A DNA stretch of 64,000 nucleotides from Methylobacterium sp. DB0501 (lineage in GTDB: Bacteria; Pseudomonadota; Alphaproteobacteria; Rhizobiales; Beijerinckiaceae): NCBI RefSeq assembly GCF_011043735.1, contig NZ_JAAKGV010000010.1, forward strand, positions 124,001 through 188,000. Direction: 5' to 3'. This document shows positions 16,959-24,793 of this stretch, in pieces; within the stretch, counting starts at the first letter, position 1, and each line of letters opens with the position of its first letter. The notes beneath the pieces are model-generated. The model saw only the letters and a program-made list of their open reading frames with translations. It was not told the origin of the DNA and made no database searches. The position numbers were made by a program, and so were the translations under genes.

Positions 16959-18416
16959 CTACCGATAGAACCCGAGGATCGCCTTGGTCTCCAGGTACTC
17001 CTCCATGCCCTCGCGGCCGTATTCCCGGCCGTTGCCCGATTGCTTGTAGCCGCCGAACGGCGCCTGCGGGTCCCAGTCGGGGGCGTTGAGATGCACCTGG
17101 CCGGCGCGGATCCGCGAGGCCACCCGGCGCGCCTGGTCGAGGTCGACGCCGTGGACGTGGGCGCCGAGGCCGTAGATCGTGTCGTTGGCGATCGCGACCG
17201 CCTCCTCGACGGTGTCGTAGGGCAGGATGGCGAGGACCGGCCCGAAGATCTCTTCCTGCGCGATCGCCATGTCGGGGCGCACCTCGGAGAACACGGTCGG
17301 ACGGGCGAACAGGCCGCCCTCGCAGCCCTCGGGCAGGCCGGGGCCGCCGGTGACGAGCTTGGCGCCCTCCTCGATGCCGACCCGGATCATCCGCTGGATG
17401 CGGTCGAACTGCGCCCGGTTGGCGATCGGGCCGTGGGTGGTCTCCTCGCTCAAGGGGTCGCCGACCAGGAACCCGGTCGCGGCCGCCTTCGCCAGGGCCT
17501 CGACCTCGGCGAGACGGTCGCGGGGGACGATCATCCGGGTCGGCGCGCTGCAGGACTGGCCGAGGTTGCGCATCGCCGCCGCGACGCCGAGCGGGATGCA
17601 GCGGGCCAGATCGGCATCCGGCAGCACCACGTTCGGCGACTTGCCGCCGAGTTCCTGGGCGACGCGCTTGACCGTGGGGGCCGCCGCCTGGGCGACCAGC
17701 ACGCCGGCCCGGGTCGAGCCGGTGATCGAGATCATGTCGACCTCGGGATGGGTGGCGAGCGCCGCGCCGACCACCGGCCCGGTGCCGTTGACGAGGTTGA
17801 ACACGCCCGCCGGGCAGCCGGCCTCGTGCATCACCTCGGCGAAGAGCAGCGCGCTCAAGGGGGACAATTCACTCGGCTTCAGCACGACCGTGCAGCCGGC
17901 GGCGAGCGCCGGGCCGACCTTGGCGGTGATCTGGTAGAGCGGCCAGTTCCAGGGCGTGATCAGCGCGCAGACGCCGATCGCCTCGCGGGCGATGGCGGTG
18001 GTGCCGCGCTGCGACAGGAACGGGAAGGTCGCGAGGTTGTCGCGGGCGACCCGGAGATGCGCGGCGGCGAGCGGCACCTGCGCCGTGCGGGCATACGCGA
18101 TGGCGGCGCCCATCTCGGCCGTCAGGGCCTGCGCGAACAGTTCCAGCCGCTCGAGCACGAGGGCGTGGACGCGGTCGAGCAGGGCGGCGCGCTCGGACGG
18201 CGTCGTCTGCGACCAGGCCGGGAAGGCGCGACGCGCCGCAGCGACCGCGGCCTCGACGTCGGCGGTGTCGCCCAGCGCGATCTCGGCGATGGCCGCCTCG
18301 GTCGCCGGGTTGACGACGGCCGCGCGCTCGCGACCCGCCGGGTCCCGCCACGCCCCGTCGACGTAGAAGCGGCCGAGGCGCCCGGCCTCGGTCAGGTGCC
18401 GGATAGGGTCGGTCAT
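16959..18416 (-). CDS. NAD(P)-dependent aldehyde dehydrogenase
   Basis: 485 residues. NAD-binding segment TPWNWPLYQITAKVGPALAA, ITGSTRAG, general base Glu in AQELGGKSPNV, catalytic Cys in NLGQSCSAPTRM, and the C-terminal APFGGYKQSGNGREYG. ATG 18416 overlaps the stop of the upstream FAD oxidoreductase (ATGA). Substrate is unknown; the neighbour makes it likely that it oxidises the aldehyde released by oxidative deamination of an amine, as PuuC does after PuuB in putrescine breakdown. Confidence 0.9.
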   Translation of the reverse strand: MTDPIRHLTEAGRLGRFYVDGAWRDPAGRERAAVVNPATEAAIAEIALGDTADVEAAVAAARRAFPAWSQTTPSERAALLDRVHALVLERLELFAQALTAEMGAAIAYARTAQVPLAAAHLRVARDNLATFPFLSQRGTTAIAREAIGVCALITPWNWPLYQITAKVGPALAAGCTVVLKPSELSPLSALLFAEVMHEAGCPAGVFNLVNGTGPVVGAALATHPEVDMISITGSTRAGVLVAQAAAPTVKRVAQELGGKSPNVVLPDADLARCIPLGVAAAMRNLGQSCSAPTRMIVPRDRLAEVEALAKAAATGFLVGDPLSEETTHGPIANRAQFDRIQRMIRVGIEEGAKLVTGGPGLPEGCEGGLFARPTVFSEVRPDMAIAQEEIFGPVLAILPYDTVEEAVAIANDTIYGLGAHVHGVDLDQARRVASRIRAGQVHLNAPDWDPQAPFGGYKQSGNGREYGREGMEEYLETKAILGFYR

Positions 18417-19690
18417 TGGAAGCGGTCCTTGAGACGGTAATAGGCGCCGACGAGCGGCAGGAACCAGGGCGGGCCGACATGGCCGGGAATCGCCGGCCAG
18501 GCGAAGTCCTTCCAGGGGTTCAGCTCGGCGCGGCCGTCCATGACCTCGGCCATGATGGTGCCCATCAGGGTCGACATCTGGGTGCCGTGGCCGCTGTAGC
18601 CCATGGAATAGTAGATGCCGTTCCGCTCGCCGGCCCGGGGAAGCCGGTCGCGGGTCATGTCGACCATGCCGCCCCAGCAGTAATCGAGGCGCATGTCGGT
18701 CAGCTCGGGAAAGACGTCGTGCAGGGCGGCGCGCAGGATCGCGCCGCTCTTCTCGTCCGAGGCCGGGTTGGAGACGGCGAAGCGGGCCCGCCCGCCGAAC
18801 AGCAGCCGGTTGTCCGGCGTGGTGCGGAAGTAGTTGACGAGGTTCTTGGTATCGACCGCCATCCGCCGGCGCGGCGTCAGGCGATCGAGCATCGCCACCG
18901 GCAGCGGCTCGGTGACGATCAGGAAGGCGCCGACCGGCACGACGCGCCGGCGCACCCAGCCGAGGGGGCCGGTCTGGGAGGTGCCGCTGGCAAGCAGGAC
19001 CTGCTTGGCGCGCACCGTGCCCTTCGGCGTGCCGACGAGATGGCCGCCTTCTGGGGCAGGCTTCAGGCTCGTCATCGGCGTGCGCTCGTGGACCGCGACG
19101 CCGCGGCGGGCGGCGGCCTCGCCGAGGCCGCGCACGAAGCGCCCGACATGCATCCCGGCGCTCTTCCGGTAGATCAGGCCGCCGTGATAGCGCGTCGAGC
19201 CGATCTCGGCGGACAGTCCGGCGCGGTCCACCATCTCGGTGTCGGGATCGACGTTGGCGGCGAGCAGCTCCTGGCTGCGCGCCAGCCTGTCGTAGTGCTC
19301 GGGCTTCGCCGCCAGCTTGATCTTGCCGACGCGGGCGAAGCTGCAATCGATGCCCTCCTCCCGGACGAGGCGCTCGACCGTGTCCACCCCGGCATCGAAG
19401 GCACGGTAGAGCGTGTTGGCGACATCGCGGCCGAGCCTGGCCGAGAGCAGGCCGTAATCCTGCGCGAAGCCGTTGTTGCACATGCCGCCGTTGCGGCCCG
19501 AGGCGGCGTTGCCGATCGTCTCGGCCTCGAGCAACACCACGCGGGCGCCCTTCTTGGCCAGCGCCAGGGCAGCGGAGGCGCCGGTGAGCCCGCCGCCGAT
19601 CACCGCGACGTCGCAGGTGCCCTCGACCGGGCCGGCGGCACCGCTCGCGAACGGCATCGACGTGTCGAGCCAGTAGGAAGTGAGCTTCAT
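18413..19690 (-). CDS. FAD-dependent amine oxidoreductase (DAO family, PuuB-like)
   Basis: 425 residues from ATG 19690 (CGGAG upstream). N-terminal MKLTSYWLDTS precedes the FAD motif DVAVIGGGLTGASAALALAK at about 30-50; ASGRNGGMCNNG follows as in gamma-glutamylputrescine oxidase and related enzymes; the C-terminal flavin contact is YSMGYSGHGTQMSTLMG. It should oxidise a primary or secondary amine to an aldehyde or imine. Overlap with an aldehyde dehydrogenase gene supports amine catabolism; no gamma-glutamylputrescine synthetase (PuuA) gene is present nearby. Confidence 0.85.
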   Translation of the reverse strand: MKLTSYWLDTSMPFASGAAGPVEGTCDVAVIGGGLTGASAALALAKKGARVVLLEAETIGNAASGRNGGMCNNGFAQDYGLLSARLGRDVANTLYRAFDAGVDTVERLVREEGIDCSFARVGKIKLAAKPEHYDRLARSQELLAANVDPDTEMVDRAGLSAEIGSTRYHGGLIYRKSAGMHVGRFVRGLGEAAARRGVAVHERTPMTSLKPAPEGGHLVGTPKGTVRAKQVLLASGTSQTGPLGWVRRRVVPVGAFLIVTEPLPVAMLDRLTPRRRMAVDTKNLVNYFRTTPDNRLLFGGRARFAVSNPASDEKSGAILRAALHDVFPELTDMRLDYCWGGMVDMTRDRLPRAGERNGIYYSMGYSGHGTQMSTLMGTIMAEVMDGRAELNPWKDFAWPAIPGHVGPPWFLPLVGAYYRLKDRFQ

Positions 19691-19857
19691 GGCGGCTCCG
19701 GGTTCCTCGGTGCCGAACGGGCGCGACGGCCCGGAGCGGAAAGCGGCGCCCTCCACCCTCGGCAGGTTTCGTCGAGACGATGGCCGGCCCGGCGAGAGGT
19801 CCGGCCGGTTATCGGGCGCTCAGGCCGGCGCGCGCCGGCCGGATCGGTCGGGTCGCA

Positions 19858-20745
19858 TCAGTTGAGCGACTGGTTGGAGAGCGCGAAGACGCGCGTCGGG
19901 CCGGCGGGCGGCCGGGTGCCGCGCACCATGGTGAGGGCGTCGCCGACCTGCGGCAGGCCGAGCGCGGCAAGCCAGGACGACAGCCCCGATTCGGCGGCGG
20001 TGTCGATCCGCACGAAGCGGCCGTCGAGGCGCGCGAGCGCGGCCTCGATGAGGCTGCGCGCCTCGGGGACGCCCTCGGCGACTACGGGCCCGACGACGTG
20101 GCCGCGGCCGAACAGGCGCGCGATCGCGTAGCCGGCAGGCAGGCCGTCGCGCAGGAGCACGTAGCCCTCGCCGGACACGGCGAGGCGTTCGACGAGGGGG
20201 CGCCGGTCGAGGCCGGTCGCCGCCCGGTCGAGGCGCAGGACGGCATCGAGATCGGCCGGGGCCAGCGCCCGGACGCGGTCGTCCGGCACGACGGCGGCCC
20301 GGGCCGTGTACCCGCCCTGGTGCTGAAGGAGGGTGCCGACCGGCACGAAGCCGTAGCGCTCGTAGAGGGCGCAGCCCTCCGCCGTCGAGTTGAGCAGGAT
20401 GCTGCGCGGCCCGGCTTCCATGAGCAGCGCCTGCATCAGCCGCGTCCCGTAGCCCCGCCCCTGCGCGGCCTTCGCGACGATGATCATGCCGACGGTCGCG
20501 TGGCTCTCGCCGTAGGGAAAGCACGCCGCGGTCCCGATCACCGCGCCGTCGCACTCGAGCACGAAGCCCCGGCCGAGCTGCAGCGCGAAGTCCCAATCCT
20601 CGATCCGGTAGGGCCAGGACATTTCCCGCGACAGCGCCAGGGCGCCGTCGCGATGGGCGGGCGCGAACGGCACCAGGGCGACGGGATCGGTCCGGCTCCG
20701 ACGATCCGGGAGGGTGGCGGCTTCCATGGCGGGAACGGGCTTCAT
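19858..20745 (-). CDS. Two-domain GNAT N-acetyltransferase (copy 1)
   Basis: About 295 residues (start 20745 or, equally possible, ATG 20727). The N-terminal GNAT domain shows VGMIIVAKAAQGRGYGTRLM (acetyl-CoA loop Q-G-R-G-Y-G) and LNSTAEGCALYERYGFVPV. The C-terminal half (about 150-290) is the second, degenerate GNAT-like domain of the Acetyltransf_18 type, with RLFGRGHVVGPVVAE. It is a paralogue of the next gene upstream; both have the two-domain layout and similar signature segments. Lies 168 bases upstream of the FAD oxidoreductase gene. Substrate unknown, perhaps an amine linked to that module. Confidence 0.8.
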   Translation of the reverse strand: MKPVPAMEAATLPDRRSRTDPVALVPFAPAHRDGALALSREMSWPYRIEDWDFALQLGRGFVLECDGAVIGTAACFPYGESHATVGMIIVAKAAQGRGYGTRLMQALLMEAGPRSILLNSTAEGCALYERYGFVPVGTLLQHQGGYTARAAVVPDDRVRALAPADLDAVLRLDRAATGLDRRPLVERLAVSGEGYVLLRDGLPAGYAIARLFGRGHVVGPVVAEGVPEARSLIEAALARLDGRFVRIDTAAESGLSSWLAALGLPQVGDALTMVRGTRPPAGPTRVFALSNQSLN

Positions 20746-20837
20746 GTCGGTCGGGCGAAGGCGGAGGGCATGGTCTTCGACGAAGCGGACCCCGCTCGGT
20801 CGAAACCCATGCAGCAAAATCGAAGATCCCGGTCTGA

Positions 20838-20942
20838 CTAAGCGACTTGCGTTGGCAGTCCGACGCTACGTTCGCTCAGTTTATTGTGTCGTCGCAGATT
20901 TCTGTCGCAAAACCGGCAACCATTTTTGCGAGATCTGCTTAG
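20838..20942 (+). mobile_element. MITE-like element, copy A
   Basis: 105 bp between the two GNAT genes. It starts CTAAGC and ends GCTTAG, with subterminal GACTTGCG and CGAGATCT that match, inverted, the ends of copies B (25785-25890) and C (35726-35831). The internal segment GTCGCAGATTTCTGTCGCA is shared with C exactly and with B almost exactly. The right end supplies the TAA stop of the minus-strand gene beginning at 21808. No coding capacity. Confidence 0.85.
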
Positions 20943-21808
20943 CTCAGCGCATGCGCCGCCAGGGCGTAGGTGCCAGGGGATCCGGGCTCGACCTTGGGCA
21001 GCGGCGCGCCGCGGGTCATCGTCGTCACGGTGTCGTGCAGGGGCAGGCCGGCAGCGTGCAGGAAGGCGCGGAGCGCGCCGCCCGCCTGCCGCGTGTCGAG
21101 GCGGACGAACTGGCCGTCGAGACCGGCCAGGAGCGCGGTGACGAGCCGCACCGCCTCGTCCTCGCTCTCGGCGACGACCGGCCCGATCACCTGGCCGCGC
21201 CCGAACGGGCGGCGCATGGCGTAGCCGACGAGGCGCCCGCCGCGCCGCAGGCCGCGGATCTCGGAGACTAGGGCGAGCTGCGCCATGAGGGCGGACCGGT
21301 CGGCACCGAACGCTGCCGCATCCAGGGCCGCGACCTCGGCGAGGCCGACAGCCTCGATCGTCTCGACCGGGTCGCCCTGCGGCACGACCGGCCGCGCGTA
21401 GCCCTGGCACTGGTACACCGTCGCCTGCGGCGCGAAGCCGAGCGAGACGTAGAGGCTGTAGGCGGCGCGGGTGGCGTTCAGGATCAGGCGGCGCTCGCCG
21501 CATTGCCGGAGGATGCCTTCCATCATCCAGCGCCCGCCGCCATGGGTCTGCACCCGCGGCGAGGTGATGACCATCCCGATCGTCGCGCAATCCGCGCCGT
21601 AGGGAAACCACATCGCCGAGCTGAACACGCGGCCGATCTCGTCGAGCGCGACGAAGCCGTGGCCGACCCTGCGCAGGAACTCCCAATCGGCCGCGCGATG
21701 GGGCCATTCGACGCCGAGGGACAACCCGTGGAGCGCGTCCACGTCGACGGAGGCGATATCCTGCGAGGCGAGGTCGAAGGATTGCAGGCGCATCGTGCTC
21801 TGGGACAT
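20939..21808 (-). CDS. Two-domain GNAT N-acetyltransferase (copy 2)
   Basis: 289 residues from ATG 21808, with AGAGGA 10 bases upstream. The N-terminal GNAT domain has IGMVITSPRVQTHGGGRWMM, in which the usual R/Q-x-x-G-x-G/A loop is altered (THGGGR), and LNATRAAYSLYVSLGFAP. The C-terminal domain ends with RPFGRGQVIGPVVAESEDEA. Paralogue of the gene at 19858-20745. Its last codon is followed by a TAA that belongs to MITE copy A, so the natural 3' end has been edited by the insertion. Probably co-transcribed with the downstream genes unless the element stops transcription. Confidence 0.8.
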   Translation of the reverse strand: MSQSTMRLQSFDLASQDIASVDVDALHGLSLGVEWPHRAADWEFLRRVGHGFVALDEIGRVFSSAMWFPYGADCATIGMVITSPRVQTHGGGRWMMEGILRQCGERRLILNATRAAYSLYVSLGFAPQATVYQCQGYARPVVPQGDPVETIEAVGLAEVAALDAAAFGADRSALMAQLALVSEIRGLRRGGRLVGYAMRRPFGRGQVIGPVVAESEDEAVRLVTALLAGLDGQFVRLDTRQAGGALRAFLHAAGLPLHDTVTTMTRGAPLPKVEPGSPGTYALAAHALS

Positions 21809-22146
21809 CGTCACCGCATCCTCTTCCCAAGCGGCCGGCGCAGCCCCCGATCCGGGCCGCACCACCGCCTCGCCATTCCCCACAAGATGCCCCGGGCCCG
21901 TCCGCGGTTTCTGCCGAGGATCGGGCGGTTTTCGGAATTTTCGACCGAACTCCCCCGCTCTACGGCAGGAATGCCGGTCTCCGCGCCTCTATCCTCGAGC
22001 CGGTTCCGATGGAGGCCGGCGACCGCCGCGCCGCCAGCGTCGCCTCACGATCCTCCACGGCCGCCTTTTACGGCTCGCGGCCGCCCCGCATCGACGCCGA
22101 TCGGCAAACGCCGCGGGTCGCGGTCCTCACGCCCAAGGAAACCGGT
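21809..22146. other. Divergent intergenic region
   Basis: About 340 bases between divergent GNAT and cupin genes, expected to hold both promoters. A local AT-rich patch at 21930-21950 (GGTTTTCGGAATTTTCGAC) is the most promoter-like part. No convincing -10/-35 pair, hairpin or ORF is seen. Confidence 0.5.
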
Positions 22147-22503
22147 ATGTCCCTCCTCATCACCATCGACACCGACCCGACCTTCGCACCGAAGCCGGGC
22201 CTGCCCCTGCCCGAGCGCCTGATCGCCGGCGCGCCGGAGTTCAAGACCTGGGCGCAGGACGAGTCCCGCGATGGGATGATCAAGAGCGGCGTCTGGGAAG
22301 CGACGCCGGGCGAGACTCACTCCATCAAGGGCACGACCTTCGAATTCTGCCATATCCTCTTCGGCTTGGTCGAGATCGAGGAGAAGGGCGGCGAGACCAA
22401 GACCTACAGGGCCGGCGACAGCTTCGTCATGAAGCCCGGCTTCGTCGGCATCTGGCGCACGATCGAGACCGTCCGCAAGATCTACGTCTGCGTCTACGAG
22501 TGA
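22147..22503 (+). CDS. Cupin-domain protein (Cupin_3 / DUF861 type)
   Basis: 118 residues from ATG 22147 with AAGGAAA upstream. Single small beta-barrel with SGVWEATPGETHS, FCHILFGLVEIEEKGGE, and the second cupin motif AGDSFVMKPGFVGIW. Members of this group bind ureidoglycine-like or other small ligands and are often of unknown function. It is followed 86 bases later by a strong intrinsic terminator, so it is transcribed as a single gene. Confidence 0.8.
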   Translation: MSLLITIDTDPTFAPKPGLPLPERLIAGAPEFKTWAQDESRDGMIKSGVWEATPGETHSIKGTTFEFCHILFGLVEIEEKGGETKTYRAGDSFVMKPGFVGIWRTIETVRKIYVCVYE

Positions 22504-22588
22504 TCGTGGTCGCGCCCCCGCGCGCGGTGCGGGAGCGAATGTAGATGGGACGCGCCGGTTTCCCCGTGAGCCGGATTACCTTCGTCGA

Positions 22589-22615
22589 GGCGGCCGAGAG
22601 GCCGCCTTTTCGTTT
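22589..22615 (+). terminator. Rho-independent terminator of the cupin gene
   Basis: GGCGGCC (22589-22595), loop GAGA, GGCCGCC (22600-22606), followed by TTTTCGTTT. A perfect 7-bp GC stem with a U-rich tail. The group II intron remnant begins immediately after the T-rich tail. Confidence 0.9.
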
Positions 22616-22984
22616 GTGCGCCCAGCATGGAGCGCGTTCTTGAGGGTGGAAGCCCCTCCGTGAGCCGGTCACGGCGAGCGGAATGAAGCGCAACTGCGGA
22701 AGGGTGACCGACCGTGGAGAGGAAGCGTGGAGCGAACCTGCGGGCCGATGAACAAGAACCGGATAGAAGGCGATGCCGAGCAGGGCGAGCGGGCAAACAG
22801 CCGCGAAGCTCTCGTGATCAAAGCGAGGCGGCGTAGATCCGGCGGTCGTGCAGGGACGGAACGTGCTCTTACCTGGGGAGATCTCGCCTCGCGTCTGAAA
22901 GGGCGACGGCGTCGAGCCGGAGCGCGAAGTCAGCAAAGGTCGTAGTAGGGCGCGACTTGCTCCCGACGGACCGAACGAGGAGGA
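22616..22984 (+). mobile_element. Truncated group II intron (5' ribozyme part, no reverse transcriptase)
   Basis: Starts with the conserved GTGCG at 22616-22620, continues with the domain I text typical of bacterial introns (CCAGCATGG, GGTGGAAGCCCC, ACTGCGGAAGGGTGACC) and reaches the segment GAAGTCAGCAAAGGTCGTAG (about 22927-22946) that normally lies just before the RT/maturase gene. No RT frame and no domain V hairpin follow; at about 22950-22980 the sequence passes into a phage tail gene. It is therefore a 5' fragment fused to other DNA by deletion. Insertion directly behind a terminator hairpin is typical of group IIC introns, but the class is not proven. Confidence 0.75.
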
Positions 22985-23218
22985 ATGGCCACGGCCGTGA
23001 CGATGCTGTCGGCCCTGGTCACCGGCCTGACCCGGATGGGCCTGCACCTCGCCAGCCGCGTCCTCGACCGGCAGGCGGCCGGGGACATCGTGGAGCGCGC
23101 CCATGCCCGGGTCCCGCAGGACACCGGACGGCTCTCTTCCGGCATCGAGACCACCGAGGTCGGCGGCGTCTGGGGCGGGCAGCGGTGCTGGAGCGCCTGC
23201 GGGCGACGCCGGCGGTGA
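22985..23218 (+). pseudogene. Phage tail/HK97 gp10-like protein, truncated
   Basis: 77 codons from ATG 22985 with GAGGAGGA upstream. The first 60 residues (LASRVLDRQAAGDIVERAHA, then RVPQDTGRLSSGIETTEV) resemble the N-terminal half of HK97 gp10-type tail completion proteins, which are about 130-150 residues. After EVGGVWGG the frame runs into the next gene fragment, which indicates an internal deletion. Non-functional remnant of a GTA- or phage-like tail region. Confidence 0.6.
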
Positions 23219-23323
23219 GCGCGGTGGTGGGCGGGAAGATCTACGACGACGTGCCGGCGGACGGCGAGCCGGACCTGCCGTGGATGTTCGCCGGGCCGCT
23301 CAACGCGACGCGCCTCGAGGTAA
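23185..23323 (+). pseudogene. Tail completion protein fragment (DUF3168-like)
   Basis: From GTG 23185 the frame reads VLERLRATPAVSAVVGGKIY and then DDVPADGEPDLPWMFAGPL, the start of a DUF3168/GTA gp9-like tail protein that normally has about 130 residues. It loses the expected sequence after LNATRLE near 23320. Overlaps the gp10-like remnant in a different frame; a deletion joined the two genes. Confidence 0.5.
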
Positions 23324-23509
23324 GCGGCCTTCGACCGCGACCAGGCCTGGAGCCTCGCCCGGGCGGGCATGCGGGCGGTCGAGGGGGTCGAGCCGGCCGA
23401 GGGCGGGTTCTACGACCGCTTGAGCGTGCGCCAGGCCGGCGACGTGATCACCCCACTCACCGTGAAGGCGGTGTTCTTCGACGTCGCCGCCGTGATGCTG
23501 GATGGATGA
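23324..23509 (+). pseudogene. Tail protein C-terminal fragment
   Basis: In the frame ending at TGA 23507-23509 the sequence reads AFDRDQAWSLARAGMRAVEG and ends RQAGDVITPLTVKAVFFDV plus a short tail. No start codon precedes it in frame, and it follows the broken DUF3168-like fragment. It looks like the C-terminus of that gene or of a neighbouring tail protein. Assignment is tentative; the coding character is clear. Confidence 0.45.
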
Positions 23510-23522
23510 CGCGCCGGCCGGG

Positions 23523-24620
23523 CTACCCGCCCGGACGCGCGAGCCAGGGAATGAGGGGGGCCGGATCCTTGCCTTCGACCTGCGCCAGCTTGCGGATCCC
23601 CTCCTCCAGGGCCGCCCTTCGGTCGTCGGAGAGCCGCGCGGCGCCGAGGGCGAGGAACCTGCGCCATTTCGGCCCGCGGCCGTGCGCGTCCGTCCAAGCC
23701 AGGCCGAGGTCGATCGTCATGCCGGCGAGCCGCTTGGCGTCGATGATCGCGCCGCACTGGGCGATGTCCTTGGCGACCTTGGCCTGGTCGTGGCTCGCGC
23801 GCAGGCAGGTCACGATGAGCTTGTGGACGGCGAAGCGCTCGGGCGCGGGCACCATGACGGGGATCCCGGCATCGTAGAGGGCGACCGACCGGACCGGATC
23901 CTTGACCAGGAACTCCAGGTACTTGAGCGCCTGGGCTCCCATGTTCGCCATGACGCGGGACGGATAGACCGCGCTCGCGCCGCCCTTGGACGGAACCAGC
24001 AGCTCGACCTTGTAGCCCATCCGGTTGCGGAACCCGACCGGTACCGTGGCCTCGGCCGGATGGAACACCGGCTCGAAGGTCGGGTCGACCGTCTGCAGCA
24101 GCGCGGGCAGGTCGATCATGTCCTGGACAGCGGGAACGAAGAACTCGGCGAAATCCGCGTCCTGCGTCCGGTACTCGGCCTCCCCCAGCAGGGCGGCCAG
24201 GGGACCGCTGTAGCTCTGGTAGGCCAGCGTGCCGACGAGCACGACCCTGCTCCAGGCATCGACGCTGGCGAAGGCCTCCAGGATCCTGCCCTCGATCGGA
24301 GACGGTGCCGGCAGGCCGGAATGCCGGAGCTTGCCGGCCAGCTCGCGCCGGGTCCGATAGAGGTCCTTGTTGCGCCCGAAATTCTCGACGCGCCGCTGCA
24401 CCTCCGGGTCATCGGCGGGCCCGACATAGATGAGCTTGTGCTTGCCGGGTACGCCATCGGCCGCACGCTCGTAGCCCTTGTAGTAGAAATACTCCTTATT
24501 GCCGCGCTTCTGCCTGACGAAGTTGCCGTTCGCAGGAAAACGCTGGTCGAACTGAGCGTCGAAGGCCTTCGAGCACAGGTCCGCGAAGGCGACCTGATCG
24601 AGGTGGGAGAGCGCGCGCAC
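23523..24620 (-). CDS. Nucleotidyltransferase-fold protein (GSU2403 / NTP_transf_8 type)
   Basis: 365 residues from GTG 24620. The N-terminal third contains the EYFYYKGYERAADG segment and a helical region; the nucleotidyltransferase core is VLVGTLAYQSYSGPLAALLG followed by YRTQDADFAEFF, in which DAD is the expected metal-binding pair. The C-terminal part (VHKLIVTCLRASHDQAKVAK) is helical. This matches the GSU2403-type family, whose cellular role is unknown; related folds serve as toxins (AbiEii, MNT). It stands alone on the minus strand in the middle of plus-strand tail-gene remnants, with two operator-like repeats upstream, as a moron or cargo gene would. Confidence 0.75.
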   Translation of the reverse strand: MRALSHLDQVAFADLCSKAFDAQFDQRFPANGNFVRQKRGNKEYFYYKGYERAADGVPGKHKLIYVGPADDPEVQRRVENFGRNKDLYRTRRELAGKLRHSGLPAPSPIEGRILEAFASVDAWSRVVLVGTLAYQSYSGPLAALLGEAEYRTQDADFAEFFVPAVQDMIDLPALLQTVDPTFEPVFHPAEATVPVGFRNRMGYKVELLVPSKGGASAVYPSRVMANMGAQALKYLEFLVKDPVRSVALYDAGIPVMVPAPERFAVHKLIVTCLRASHDQAKVAKDIAQCGAIIDAKRLAGMTIDLGLAWTDAHGRGPKWRRFLALGAARLSDDRRAALEEGIRKLAQVEGKDPAPLIPWLARPGG

Positions 24621-24633
24621 GAACCGACGACCT

Positions 24634-24661
24634 TGTTACCAAACTACGGTGATTGGTAACA
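24634..24661. promoter_or_regulatory. Operator-like inverted repeat 1
   Basis: TGTTACCAA (24634-24642) and TTGGTAACA (24653-24661), perfect 9-base arms, 10-base spacer, 14 bases upstream of the GTG of the nucleotidyltransferase gene. Shares its half-site with repeat 2, 54 bases away centre to centre. Confidence 0.75.
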
Positions 24662-24686
24662 GGTCAGCCCAGACCCAGCCAGCGCT

Positions 24687-24716
24687 TTGTTACCAAAAAT
24701 CTCGATTTGGTAACAA
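24687..24716. promoter_or_regulatory. Operator-like inverted repeat 2
   Basis: TTGTTACCAAA (24687-24697) and TTTGGTAACAA (24706-24716), perfect 11-base arms with an 8-base spacer. Same half-site as repeat 1. The two lie about five helical turns apart, so a dimeric repressor could bind both on one DNA face. Strongly AT-rich compared with surroundings, so the promoter of the nucleotidyltransferase gene probably lies between or over them. Confidence 0.8.
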
Positions 24717-24793
24717 GGCCGTCATCTGTCCCGTACGACCCCGGGCCCGCCCGGTCGGCACGACGAGCCACTCCCCTCACCGGAAAGCACCCG

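Noticed and set aside
16959..19481. Single 840-codon minus-strand frame covering the aldehyde dehydrogenase and its upstream neighbour
   Set aside because: Only the last 485 codons make an aldehyde dehydrogenase; the first part is an out-of-frame reading of the FAD oxidoreductase gene, so not a fusion.
22427..23104. Minus-strand open frame across the intron remnant
   Set aside because: The plus strand carries a clear terminator and group II intron ribozyme text; the antisense translation has no domain or RBS.
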